A DNA stretch of 8,374 nucleotides from VAZQ01 sp036406655. Lineage in GTDB: Bacteria; Pseudomonadota; Alphaproteobacteria; Rhizobiales; Xanthobacteraceae. The position numbers and the translations under genes are program-made. Location: NCBI GenBank assembly GCA_036406655.1, contig DASXAP010000160.1:1-8374 (forward strand). The letters are read 5' to 3'. The notes beneath the pieces are model-generated. The model did no database searches. It saw only the letters and a program-made list of their open reading frames with translations, and was not told the origin of the DNA. This document shows positions 1-5,576 of this stretch, in pieces (positions within the stretch are counted from its first letter, which is position 1; each line of letters starts with the position of its first letter).

Positions 1-141
1 TACGCCTCGCCGAAGCCCCGCATCATCCACAGCGCGGCGACCCAGGACCCGGATGCCGGCCTGGTCGACCTCGCCTACGGCACCGCCCGCTTCGTGGTGC
101 AGTACGACGACATCGAGCAGGTCGTCATCCGCAAGTCGTAA
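1..141 (+). CDS. C-terminal end of an unrecognised protein (partial)
   Basis: Frame 1 is open from the window edge to a TAA at 139-141, giving the last 46 residues of a protein that begins outside the window. Nearly every codon ends in G or C, as in the confident genes here, so I believe it is coding. The segment reads YASPKPRIIHSAATQDPDAG and ends in a short, acidic-then-basic tail (QYDDIEQVVIRKS). It has no membrane segment and no motif I recognise, so I assign no function. A strong hairpin 64 bases downstream of the stop (206-236) probably ends its transcript. Confidence 0.7.
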   Translation, partial: YASPKPRIIHSAATQDPDAGLVDLAYGTARFVVQYDDIEQVVIRKS

Positions 142-205
142 GAGCTTTGGGCAGAGCAGAACCGGCTGCCCGGATCACGCCGGCCGGCCCGGATCGGCTG
201 CAGTG

Positions 206-236
206 TGTCCGCGCGGCTTTGAAGGCCGCGCGGACA
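206..236. terminator. 12-bp perfect hairpin downstream of the partial gene
   Basis: TGTCCGCGCGGC at 206-217 is followed by a 7-base spacer (TTTGAAG) and its exact reverse complement at 225-236. A U-G and a U-A pair can extend the stem into the loop. It lies between the stop at 141 and the start of the SapC-family gene at 332. No T-run follows on either strand, so it is not a classical intrinsic terminator. A terminator or 3'-end stabiliser is inferred from position and stem strength. Confidence 0.5.
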
Positions 237-331
237 GAGCGCCCGGGTTACGGTGCGGTCCGGCCAGATCTTCCCATCTTCTCGTCCCGGCGATAGAGCT
301 CGAACCGACAACCAGCGAAGGGGTGAGGCAC

Positions 332-1063
332 GTGGCGACCCAGCTGATGATCTATGAGACTGCGGTGCCCCTCACACCCACCCGGCACGGAGACTGGTCG
401 GTGGAGGTCGGGGCCGATTACAGTTTCTGCCGGAACGTGAACGTGGTGCCGCTCATGGCAGCCGAGCTCGCCAGCGCGGCGCCCGAATACGCCATCGTCC
501 TCGGCGGGAACGGCGACGCCGTCATGCCGGTCGCCGTGCTGGGCATTCGCCCCGACCAGAATTTCTATGTCACCAGCCAAGGTGGCTGGCAGGCGAGGTA
601 CATCCCCGCTTTCGTGCGCCGCTATCCCTTCGTGTTCGCCGGCCGTGGCAATGGCGAGACGTTGACGCTTTGCATCGACGAGGCCTTTCAAGGTTTCAAC
701 CGGAACGGCCGCGGCCAGCGCCTGTTCGGAGACGACGGCAAGCCGACCCCTTATGTGGCGAACGTGCTCAAGTTCCTGCAGCAATACCAGTCCGAATTCC
801 AGCGGACCGAAGCGTTCTGCAAGAGATTGAAAGACTTGAACCTGCTCGAGCCGATGCAGGCGCAGATCAACCTCGCCTCTGGCGAGCGCATGGCGCTGCG
901 CGGGTTCTCGGTCGTCAACCGTGGTCGGCTCAAGACACTTTCGGCCGAGGTGCTGGCGGAGCTGGTGAGATCGGACCAGCTCGAGCTCATCTATGCGCAT
1001 CTTCTCTCGCTGCCGAATTTCGGACGGCTCCGAGACCGGCTGGCCGACGCCGGCCAGCCGTAG
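332..1063 (+). CDS. SapC-family protein (243 aa)
   Basis: This resembles the SapC family (PF07277), named after a gene of the Campylobacter S-layer locus and widespread in Proteobacteria. Its biochemical role is not settled. Family-like features are the N-terminal segment YSFCRNVNVVPLMAAEL (about residues 30-46), the block YIPAFVRRYPFVF (90-102), LCID (113-116) and the LFGDDGKPTP region (131-140). I see no signal peptide or membrane helix, so it is probably cytoplasmic or exported by another route. I chose the GTG at 332 because GAAGGGG (317-323) sits 8 bases upstream. A GTG at 323 lies on top of that site, and the ATG at 347 would trim five residues. Open frame continues upstream to 53 but has no start signal. 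No other S-layer or secretion gene is visible, so the gene looks stand-alone. The last codons form a strong hairpin (see 1037-1060). Confidence 0.88.
   Translation: MATQLMIYETAVPLTPTRHGDWSVEVGADYSFCRNVNVVPLMAAELASAAPEYAIVLGGNGDAVMPVAVLGIRPDQNFYVTSQGGWQARYIPAFVRRYPFVFAGRGNGETLTLCIDEAFQGFNRNGRGQRLFGDDGKPTPYVANVLKFLQQYQSEFQRTEAFCKRLKDLNLLEPMQAQINLASGERMALRGFSVVNRGRLKTLSAEVLAELVRSDQLELIYAHLLSLPNFGRLRDRLADAGQP
1037..1060. terminator. 10-bp hairpin embedded in the 3' end of the SapC-family gene
   Basis: CGGCTGGCCG (1037-1046) and CGGCCAGCCG (1051-1060) are exact reverse complements around a 4-base loop, ACGC. The stop codon TAG follows directly at 1061-1063. The hairpin therefore also encodes the final residues RLADAGQP. 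No T-run follows. It lies 52 bases from the stop of the convergent gene and could act as a transcript-end structure in either direction. That role is inferred. Confidence 0.4.
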
Positions 1064-1114
1064 GATCAAGCATGCCCGACACGCAAATCCTTGCCCCGCT
1101 CGCGATAGCGGAGC

Positions 1115-1528
1115 TCAGGTGCCTTTCCCTGGCGAGCCCGTTCCCACCGTGACGCTGATGCGCTGAAGCTCCGTCCTTCCTCCCGGAAACTTCAGCTCGA
1201 CCGTCAGCGCGTCGACTCCGGCGAAGCCGGGCTGCGAGCGATAGAACACCGCAAACGCCGGAACTTCCAGCGCCAGGCACCGCTTGTAGTTGGTGAGCGT
1301 TAGCTTCGCCTTCTTGACGGTGACCTTGCCGTTCTGCGGAGGCGACGTGAGCTGGATCGAAGGCAGCGGACCGGAAGTGCAATCCGGCCGCACATTGACG
1401 TACACTCCCACGCGAATGTCGGTGTCGGGCTGCCCATTCACCGCGCGGTTCACGGTTTGCACTTGCGCAACAGCAGGGGCGCTCGATCCGATGACGAGCG
1501 CAGCCAACACCAACGGGAGTCTGCTCAT
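1115..1528 (-). CDS. Small secreted protein with an Ig-like/cadherin-like fold (137 aa)
   Basis: The N-terminus is a clear Sec signal peptide: SRLP, a hydrophobic core LVLAALVIG, then SSAPAVA, with probable cleavage between Ala21 and Gln22. The mature protein, about 116 residues, is rich in alternating beta-type sequence and has just two cysteines (50 and 84), consistent with one periplasmic disulfide. The pattern PPQNGKVTVKKAKL followed by FYRSQPGFAGVDALTVEL and RISVTVG resembles single-domain bacterial Ig-like or cadherin-like modules, in which 'G..G.D.ltv' and 'v.V.v' strands recur. I do not recognise a named family, and a function cannot be given. The ATG at 1528 has only a weak ribosome-binding site, but the signal peptide starts exactly there. 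The gene converges on the SapC-family gene and diverges from corA. A possible promoter lies at 1564-1592. Confidence 0.8.
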   Translation of the reverse strand: MSRLPLVLAALVIGSSAPAVAQVQTVNRAVNGQPDTDIRVGVYVNVRPDCTSGPLPSIQLTSPPQNGKVTVKKAKLTLTNYKRCLALEVPAFAVFYRSQPGFAGVDALTVELKFPGGRTELQRISVTVGTGSPGKGT

Positions 1529-1563
1529 GATCTACAGTCTACGGCGCGGTCACCGCTGGCGTC

Positions 1564-1592
1564 ATTGTCCAATTTTCAGCTGACGTTCGCAA
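1564..1592 (-). promoter_or_regulatory. Candidate sigma-70-type promoter for the secreted protein gene
   Basis: On the minus strand, TTGCGA (plus 1587-1592) is 17 bases from GACAAT (plus 1564-1569). Each hexamer matches the consensus at four of six positions. Transcription would begin near 1557, giving a leader of about 29 bases before the ATG at 1528. It lies in a slightly AT-richer patch of the divergent intergenic region. The call rests only on consensus matching by eye. Confidence 0.35.
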
Positions 1593-1732
1593 GCCGTAGC
1601 CGGCCATGTGCAATTGCTGGAGCCGCAGAAAAGAAACGGTCCTTGTGCGTCATCCCAGGCCAGCGGTATCAGCGAGACATTTCTCGATCGGAGCTGGTTG
1701 ACGGCAAGACGCGGTTGAGAACCTGCGCGGTA

Positions 1733-1751
1733 TCGCGGCTTATCCCCGCGA
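1733..1751 (+). other. Small hairpin in the corA leader region
   Basis: TCGCGG (1733-1738) and CCGCGA (1746-1751) are exact reverse complements separated by 7 bases, centred about 50 bases upstream of the corA start. I find no convincing corA promoter in 1593-1794 and cannot say whether the hairpin is transcribed. It does not resemble a known magnesium riboswitch as far as I can judge, and a short GC-rich stem like this can occur by chance. Confidence 0.25.
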
Positions 1752-1794
1752 GCTGTGGAGTGACGACGGTAGATACCGCCCCTGGGGAGAGACG

Positions 1795-2766
1795 ATGCTG
1801 CAAATCTATCGCGATACCGGCACCTTCCTGACCGGCAAGCCCGCCGGGCTTCCCGGCGAGATCATCTGGATCGACCTTCTCCGGCCGACCGACGAGGAGA
1901 AAGAGCTCGTCGAGTCGCGGGCCGGCGTGCGGGTCCCCTCGCTCGAGGCGCTCAGCGAGATCGAATCCTCGAGCCGGCTGATGGTCGAGCGGGAGGCGAT
2001 CTACCTGAGCATGCCGGTGGTCGCTCACGCCGACAGCCTCGATGCCTTTCTTTCGCCGCTCGGCCTGATCCTGACCCGGCAGGTGCTGGTCTCCGTGCGT
2101 TTCGAGAGGCTTTCGGTGATCGAGCGGGTCGCCGAGCGCGTTCGCAGCGACGAGAGCCTCCGCTCCAGCGCCGGGGTGTTCACGGCGATGCTCGAAGCGC
2201 TCGTCGATCGCGGCGCGGATGTTCTCGAGCGGCTGGGCGCCGAGCTGGACCGGGTCTCGCGCGCGGTGTTCCGCGGCGATCCCGCGCGGCGGCTCAATAC
2301 GGTACGCTCCAATGCTGCGCTACGGCGCCTGCTCGGCGAGGTCGGCGCCACCGGCGACCGGCTGTCGCTGGCGCGCGACGTGCTGCTGGGGCTGTCGCGG
2401 ATCGCGCCCTTCGTGGTCAGCCTCGGCCATGACTGGATCGTTCCCGAGTTCGAGGCGCGGCTCGCCGCGGTCTCGAAGGACGTCGCCTCGTTGAACGATT
2501 ACGAAAACCACGTCACCGACAAGGTGCAGTTCCTGCTCGACGCCATCCTCGGCTTCATCAGCATCGAGCAGAACGACCTGTTCAAGCTCCTGACCATCGT
2601 TTCCGTGGTCGGGATTCCGCCGACGGTCGTCGCCGGCATCTACGGCATGAACTTCAAGTTCATGCCCGAGCTCGCCTGGCACTGGGGCTACCCGTTCGGG
2701 CTCGTGCTGATCGCGCTCAGCGCGCTGGTCCCGTTCCTGTGGTTCAAATGGCGAGGCTGGCTGTGA
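1795..2766 (+). CDS. corA: CorA-family divalent metal ion transporter (323 aa)
   Basis: CorA proteins are pentameric inner-membrane channels for Mg2+, and in some relatives Co2+, Ni2+ or Zn2+. The signature GMN tripeptide is at residues 284-286, inside YGMNFKFMPEL, which also carries the typical MPEL loop. Two C-terminal membrane helices flank it (about 264-283 and 299-317), and the protein ends with a short basic tail (KWRGWL). The first 260 residues form the usual large cytoplasmic alpha/beta domain, with a long helical part from about 105 to 260. The length is normal for the family. The ATG at 1795 has GGGGAG at 1784-1789, 5 bases upstream. The exact ion cannot be decided from sequence; the ZntB branch is an alternative, though its loop residues usually differ. 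The gene stands alone and converges on the DUF423 gene. Confidence 0.93.
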   Translation: MLQIYRDTGTFLTGKPAGLPGEIIWIDLLRPTDEEKELVESRAGVRVPSLEALSEIESSSRLMVEREAIYLSMPVVAHADSLDAFLSPLGLILTRQVLVSVRFERLSVIERVAERVRSDESLRSSAGVFTAMLEALVDRGADVLERLGAELDRVSRAVFRGDPARRLNTVRSNAALRRLLGEVGATGDRLSLARDVLLGLSRIAPFVVSLGHDWIVPEFEARLAAVSKDVASLNDYENHVTDKVQFLLDAILGFISIEQNDLFKLLTIVSVVGIPPTVVAGIYGMNFKFMPELAWHWGYPFGLVLIALSALVPFLWFKWRGWL

Positions 2767-2830
2767 GGACGCTTTCTCCTCTGTCGCTCCACGTCAGGCG
2801 CGGCCTTTTGCCGGATTCGAGGCGACCCGG

Positions 2831-3196
2831 TCAGCGCCGAATGAGCCGCAGCATGCCGGCAGCGGCGAGCGCGAGCCAGGCAGCGATCAGGATCACCCCG
2901 CCGGTCGGCGCCGCCAGGGCAAACAGGCGATGCCCGACGAAGGCGCGCACGGCGATGTCGGCGGAGAACAGCACGCTGCCGAGAACCCAGCCGGCCAGCG
3001 CAACGAGCAGCATCGGCCGCGGCTCGCGGCCTTGCCCGAGCAGCGCGGCCCCGCCCAGCATGGCGACCGCGTGGAAGAGCAGCATGTATCCGGCGATCTC
3101 GAGCCCGGTGCCCGGCGCGACGTGCGCCGCCAGCGCGGCGAGCACCACGCCGGCCGCTCCCATCAATCCGGCGGCCGCGATGGCCGACGCGATCAC
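2831..3196 (-). CDS. DUF423 family small membrane protein (121 aa)
   Basis: The 121-residue length and four predicted membrane helices (about 3-24, 34-53, 62-80 and 92-113) fit DUF423 (the YgdD-type family), whose function is unknown. Family-like motifs in order are ALAAH at the end of helix 1, YMLLFHAVAML in helix 2, GSVLFSADIAV at the end of helix 3, and APTGGVILIAAWLAL in helix 4. I chose the GTG at 3196 because it places helix 1 at the extreme N-terminus, as is usual, and because GAGGCG (plus 3205-3210) lies 8 bases upstream. The frame stays open to 3409, but that extension is Arg/Pro-rich, overlaps the divergent esterase gene and lacks family character. The gene converges on corA with 64 bases between stop codons, where I see no clear terminator. 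Confidence 0.85.
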   Translation of the reverse strand: MIASAIAAAGLMGAAGVVLAALAAHVAPGTGLEIAGYMLLFHAVAMLGGAALLGQGREPRPMLLVALAGWVLGSVLFSADIAVRAFVGHRLFALAAPTGGVILIAAWLALAAAGMLRLIRR

Positions 3197-3247
3197 CGGG
3201 TGCCCGCCTCGGTGCGCCGATGGCTGCACGCCCGCGGGGGCGGCGCG

Positions 3248-3276
3248 TTGACACTGCAGGCTGCCATTTCTACCGT
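3248..3276 (+). promoter_or_regulatory. Candidate sigma-70-type promoter for the esterase gene
   Basis: A perfect -35 hexamer TTGACA (3248-3253) is followed after 17 bases by TACCGT (3271-3276), which matches the -10 consensus at three of six positions. Transcription would start near 3283, giving a leader of about 70 bases before the ATG at 3352. It is well placed in the divergent region between the DUF423 gene and the esterase. The weak -10 keeps confidence moderate. Confidence 0.45.
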
Positions 3277-3351
3277 GCCGCACAGGGGCGAGTGTCAGGC
3301 GGGCTGATGCTGCCTGCTCGCGCATCGGGCGGCAAGTGCACGGGGGAAGCC

Positions 3352-4254
3352 ATGAGCCTGCGGGCGGAGCTCCTTCGGCTCTCCCTGCGCTCGCTGAAGC
3401 GGCGCGCACGCTCCGAGATGACGATCGAGCAGGTGCGGCAATGGCTCGACGACGTGACCCGCTACGTTCCGAAACCGCCGCGCGGCACCCGGGTGAGCCG
3501 GGTCGACGGCGGGGTCGGAGGCGTGGCGGTCGCTACGCCGCAATCCCGTGCGGACCGGCACGTCCTTTATCTGCACGGGGGCGCCTACTGCTTCGGCAAG
3601 CCGTCGCATTATCGTGATTTCATCTGGCGCATCGCGGCGGCGACAGGCGCGCGGGTGCTGTGCGTCGACTATCGGCTTGCACCCGAGCATCCCTTCCCGG
3701 CGGCGCTGGACGACGCGGTTGCCGCCTATCGAGGGCTTCTCGCGGCGGGTGCGGCGCCGTCGCGGATCGCCATCATGGGCGACTCGGCCGGCGGCGGGCT
3801 TACGCTGGCGACGCTGCTGCGGCTGCGCGATGAAGGCGTCGGCTTGCCGGCAGCCGCCGTTGCGCTGTCGCCCTGGACCGACCTCGCTCTGACCGGCGAG
3901 TCCTATGTCGGCAACGCTGCATCCGATCCGATGCCGGCGGTGCGGCACGTGCCGGGCTGGGCCCGTCACTACGTCGCCGGCGCAGATCCGCGCCATCCCT
4001 ATGCGTCGCCGCTCTACGGCGATCCCGCCGGGCTGCCGCCGACGCTGATCCAGGTCGGCAGCGACGAGATTCTGCGCGACGACGCGGTTCGCATGGCCGA
4101 GCGCATGCGCGCCGCCGGCTGCAGCGTCGAGCTGGAGATCTGGCCGCGCATGCCCCATGTCTGGCAGCTGTTCGCGCGGATCGTGCCGGAAGGGCGCTGG
4201 GCGGTCGAGCGGATCGGCGCCTTCGTCAGAGGACAGATGTCAGATGTCAGATGA
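3352..4254 (+). CDS. Alpha/beta hydrolase, hormone-sensitive-lipase-like family IV esterase (300 aa)
   Basis: This is a carboxylesterase of the bacterial hormone-sensitive lipase family (alpha/beta hydrolase fold 3), expected to hydrolyse short acyl esters in the cytoplasm. The HGG oxyanion motif is at residues 75-77 (LYLHGGAYCFG). The nucleophile is Ser145 in GDSAGGG, and the likely triad partners are Asp238 (QVGSDEIL) and His269 (MPHVWQ). The DYRLAPEHPFPAAL block (106-119) is typical of the family. The 300-residue length is normal. The ATG at 3352 follows GGGGGA (3342-3347) by 4 bases; earlier in-frame starts from 3220 add sequence unlike the family. The last eight codons (residues 293-300, RGQMSDVR) and the stop come from the left arm of an inverted repeat at 4227-4301 and use AGA arginine codons that are unusual here. 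The original C-terminus was therefore probably altered. The natural substrate is unknown. Confidence 0.92.
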   Translation: MSLRAELLRLSLRSLKRRARSEMTIEQVRQWLDDVTRYVPKPPRGTRVSRVDGGVGGVAVATPQSRADRHVLYLHGGAYCFGKPSHYRDFIWRIAAATGARVLCVDYRLAPEHPFPAALDDAVAAYRGLLAAGAAPSRIAIMGDSAGGGLTLATLLRLRDEGVGLPAAAVALSPWTDLALTGESYVGNAASDPMPAVRHVPGWARHYVAGADPRHPYASPLYGDPAGLPPTLIQVGSDEILRDDAVRMAERMRAAGCSVELEIWPRMPHVWQLFARIVPEGRWAVERIGAFVRGQMSDVR

Positions 4255-4301
4255 CAGATCAGCCTGACCTCCGGCATCTGACATCTGACATCTGTCCTCT
4301 G
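4227..4301. repeat. 27-bp perfect inverted repeat made of CAGATGT-type heptamers
   Basis: The left arm (4227-4253) and right arm (4275-4301) are exact reverse complements over 27 bp, separated by 21 bases. The left side is itself a tandem array of 7-base units: CAGATGT at 4234, CAGATGT at 4241, CAGATGA at 4248 and a degenerate CAGATCA at 4255. The esterase stop TGA (4252-4254) lies at the inner end of the left arm. The stop of the convergent HdeD gene (4302-4304) abuts the right arm. Base composition is clearly less GC-rich than the flanks. A transcript from either side would form a very stable hairpin, so it could act as a bidirectional transcription end. There is no T-run, and the origin and function are inferred. 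Confidence 0.9.
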
Positions 4302-4895
4302 TCACGCCCGCGCCGCGGCCATGCCGCCGCTGCCGCGCGCGTGCAGCGCCAGCGCGATCATGGCGCTGCCGCCGAACAGCATGTTGATGCCGACCAGGAG
4401 ACCGAGCGCCCATCCCGCGGTGCTCGGCAGCCCGGCCCAGATCATCGCCGCCAGGATCAGGTCGATGATGCCGCTCACCAGCATCCAGCCCCAGCGTCCG
4501 GACAGCTCGTTCCTGTGCTCGATGGCATACATGATGGAGGCGACGCCTTCGACGATGAAGAACACGATCAGCAGCAGCGTGATCGAGACGGCGCCGACCA
4601 CCGGCCGCGCCAGCAGGATGAGCCCCACCACGATGCCGAGCACCGCCGACAGGAGCGCCCACCAGAAGCCCGGCGCATGCCGCGCCATGAAGGTCGTGAT
4701 CAGGCCGACGACTCCGCTGATCAGCAGGATCCAGCCGATCACCAGGGTGAAGGTGAGGGTGGCGATCGGCGGCACCAGGATCGCCAATATGCCGAGCACC
4801 ACCAGAACGATGCCTTCGACCAGGAACAGCACCCAGTGCCGGCGCAGCGATTGGCTGACCGCGCGCTGCAGATCGTCGCCCGCATTGATCGACAT
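4302..4895 (-). CDS. HdeD/DUF308 family membrane protein (197 aa)
   Basis: The protein resembles HdeD (DUF308), an inner-membrane family named for an acid-resistance locus of E. coli; its molecular activity is not known. Six membrane helices can be drawn at about 20-43, 49-68, 76-96, 103-123, 129-154 and 160-185, arranged as the usual repeated two-helix units. The first contains LFLVEGIVLVVLGILAILVP and the fourth the related VFFIVEGVASIMYAI. The N-terminus (MSINAGDDLQRAVSQSLRRH) is cytoplasmic-looking and the C-terminal tail is short and Ala/Gly-rich. The ATG at 4895 has AGGGAGGG on the minus strand (plus 4902-4909) 6 bases upstream, and a candidate promoter lies at 4953-4982. The length is typical. 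No hdeA or hdeB chaperone gene is nearby, so an acid-stress role should not be assumed. Confidence 0.9.
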   Translation of the reverse strand: MSINAGDDLQRAVSQSLRRHWVLFLVEGIVLVVLGILAILVPPIATLTFTLVIGWILLISGVVGLITTFMARHAPGFWWALLSAVLGIVVGLILLARPVVGAVSITLLLIVFFIVEGVASIMYAIEHRNELSGRWGWMLVSGIIDLILAAMIWAGLPSTAGWALGLLVGINMLFGGSAMIALALHARGSGGMAAARA

Positions 4896-4952
4896 GTCCC
4901 GCCCTCCCTGAACGTCGCAGTCACGCCGGAACAGCAACATGGAATCAGCGCC

Positions 4953-4982
4953 ACTATAGCGCTTCCCATCGGGAGGTGCCAC
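4953..4982 (-). promoter_or_regulatory. Candidate promoter for the HdeD-family gene
   Basis: On the minus strand, GTGGCA (plus 4977-4982, four of six matches to TTGACA) is 18 bases from TATAGT (plus 4953-4958, five of six matches to TATAAT). Transcription would begin near 4946, about 50 bases before the ATG at 4895. The -10 is one of the best matches in this GC-rich window. The call was made by eye. Confidence 0.45.
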
Positions 4983-5112
4983 GGCCGGCCGACTGACGGC
5001 CGCACCGCTCCCCGAGCCGCCGCCGGCGATGACGAGGTTGCTTCCTGCTGCACGAGCACTCTGGCTCCGGCGTGCGTTCTCGCGCGGTCCGGCGAGCAGT
5101 ATTGGAATGCCT

Positions 5113-5127
5113 CCGCGGCAGCCGCGG
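5113..5127. terminator. GC palindrome downstream of the 44-residue membrane protein gene
   Basis: CCGCGG (5113-5118), a 3-base spacer CAG and CCGCGG (5122-5127) can form a short, tight hairpin. It begins 34 bases beyond the stop codon of the minus-strand gene that ends at 5162. No T-run follows, and GC-rich palindromes are common in such DNA, so the terminator role is tentative. Confidence 0.25.
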
Positions 5128-5161
5128 CGAAGAGCAGCCGAGCGGCGCGGGCGGAATGAGA

Positions 5162-5296
5162 TCAGTCGCTGATCCAGAACGCGACGTCGTAGATGGTGGC
5201 GCCGATGACGCACGCGCCGAGTCCGGCCCACAGGAGGCCGAGCATGATGGCGGTCTCCGCGCGCTCCAGAAATTGACGATCCAGCAGATGGGCCAT
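5162..5296 (-). CDS. Small single-helix membrane protein (44 aa)
   Basis: The 44-residue product starts MAHLLDRQFLERAETAIMLG, continues through a hydrophobic stretch (about residues 14-36, LLWAGLGACVIGATIY) and ends DVAFWISD. A charged N-terminal amphipathic segment followed by one membrane helix suggests an inner-membrane microprotein. The ATG at 5296 has GAGGG (plus 5302-5306) 5 bases upstream, which decides the start. The frame is open to 5557, but that extension has no membrane or family character. The reading frame, the ribosome-binding site and the sharp change to protein-like sequence support coding. I have a vague memory of similar short proteins in Rhizobiales but cannot name a family. 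An AT-richer patch at about 5320-5340 upstream may hold its promoter. It may share context with HdeD downstream, but the 266-base gap and HdeD's own promoter candidate argue against a tight operon. Confidence 0.65.
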   Translation of the reverse strand: MAHLLDRQFLERAETAIMLGLLWAGLGACVIGATIYDVAFWISD

Positions 5297-5576
5297 GCCG
5301 GCCCTCGTTCGACGGCCCCAAACAAACAAATACTCCCAATGCGTGATCCGCTGCAAGGCGAGGCTGCGGTCGCAAAGCTGGGTTGCAGGCAGTGCGCGGC
5401 TCGACTGCTCGTTTACGCGAGGTTTATGCACGCCGCGGCGGCGGATCGTCGAGGCGGTTTCCGTGCAGCGCGCCTGCTCGATGCCGAGCGGAGCGGCGCC
5501 GGCAGATACCGCACCGTGACAGCCATGGCTGGGGTTGCTAGGAACGCACGCCCGCACCGATCAGAGGGAATTCTGC

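Noticed and set aside
248..1069. Long minus-strand open frame opposite the SapC-family gene
   Set aside because: It mirrors the coding strand and gives His/Arg/Glu-rich sequence without family character. The plus strand has recognisable SapC motifs and a ribosome-binding site.
1529..1794. Magnesium-responsive riboswitch upstream of corA
   Set aside because: Only a 6-bp stem at 1733-1751 is visible; I cannot recognise the conserved core of a known Mg2+ riboswitch class.
3295..4158. Minus-strand open frame opposite the esterase (287 codons)
   Set aside because: Antisense of a gene with complete catalytic motifs; the translation is Arg/Gln-rich and low in structure, as expected for GC-rich antisense frames.
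4227..4301. CRISPR array or transposon ends as the explanation of the heptamer repeat
   Set aside because: The units are 7 bases, contiguous and without spacers, so it is not CRISPR. No transposase or target duplication is visible around the arms, and the enclosed segment is only 21 bases.
4251..5159. Plus-strand open frame of 302 codons across HdeD and the following gap
   Set aside because: It starts inside the inverted repeat, is His/Asp/Gln/Arg-rich, and is the complement of a clear six-helix membrane protein.
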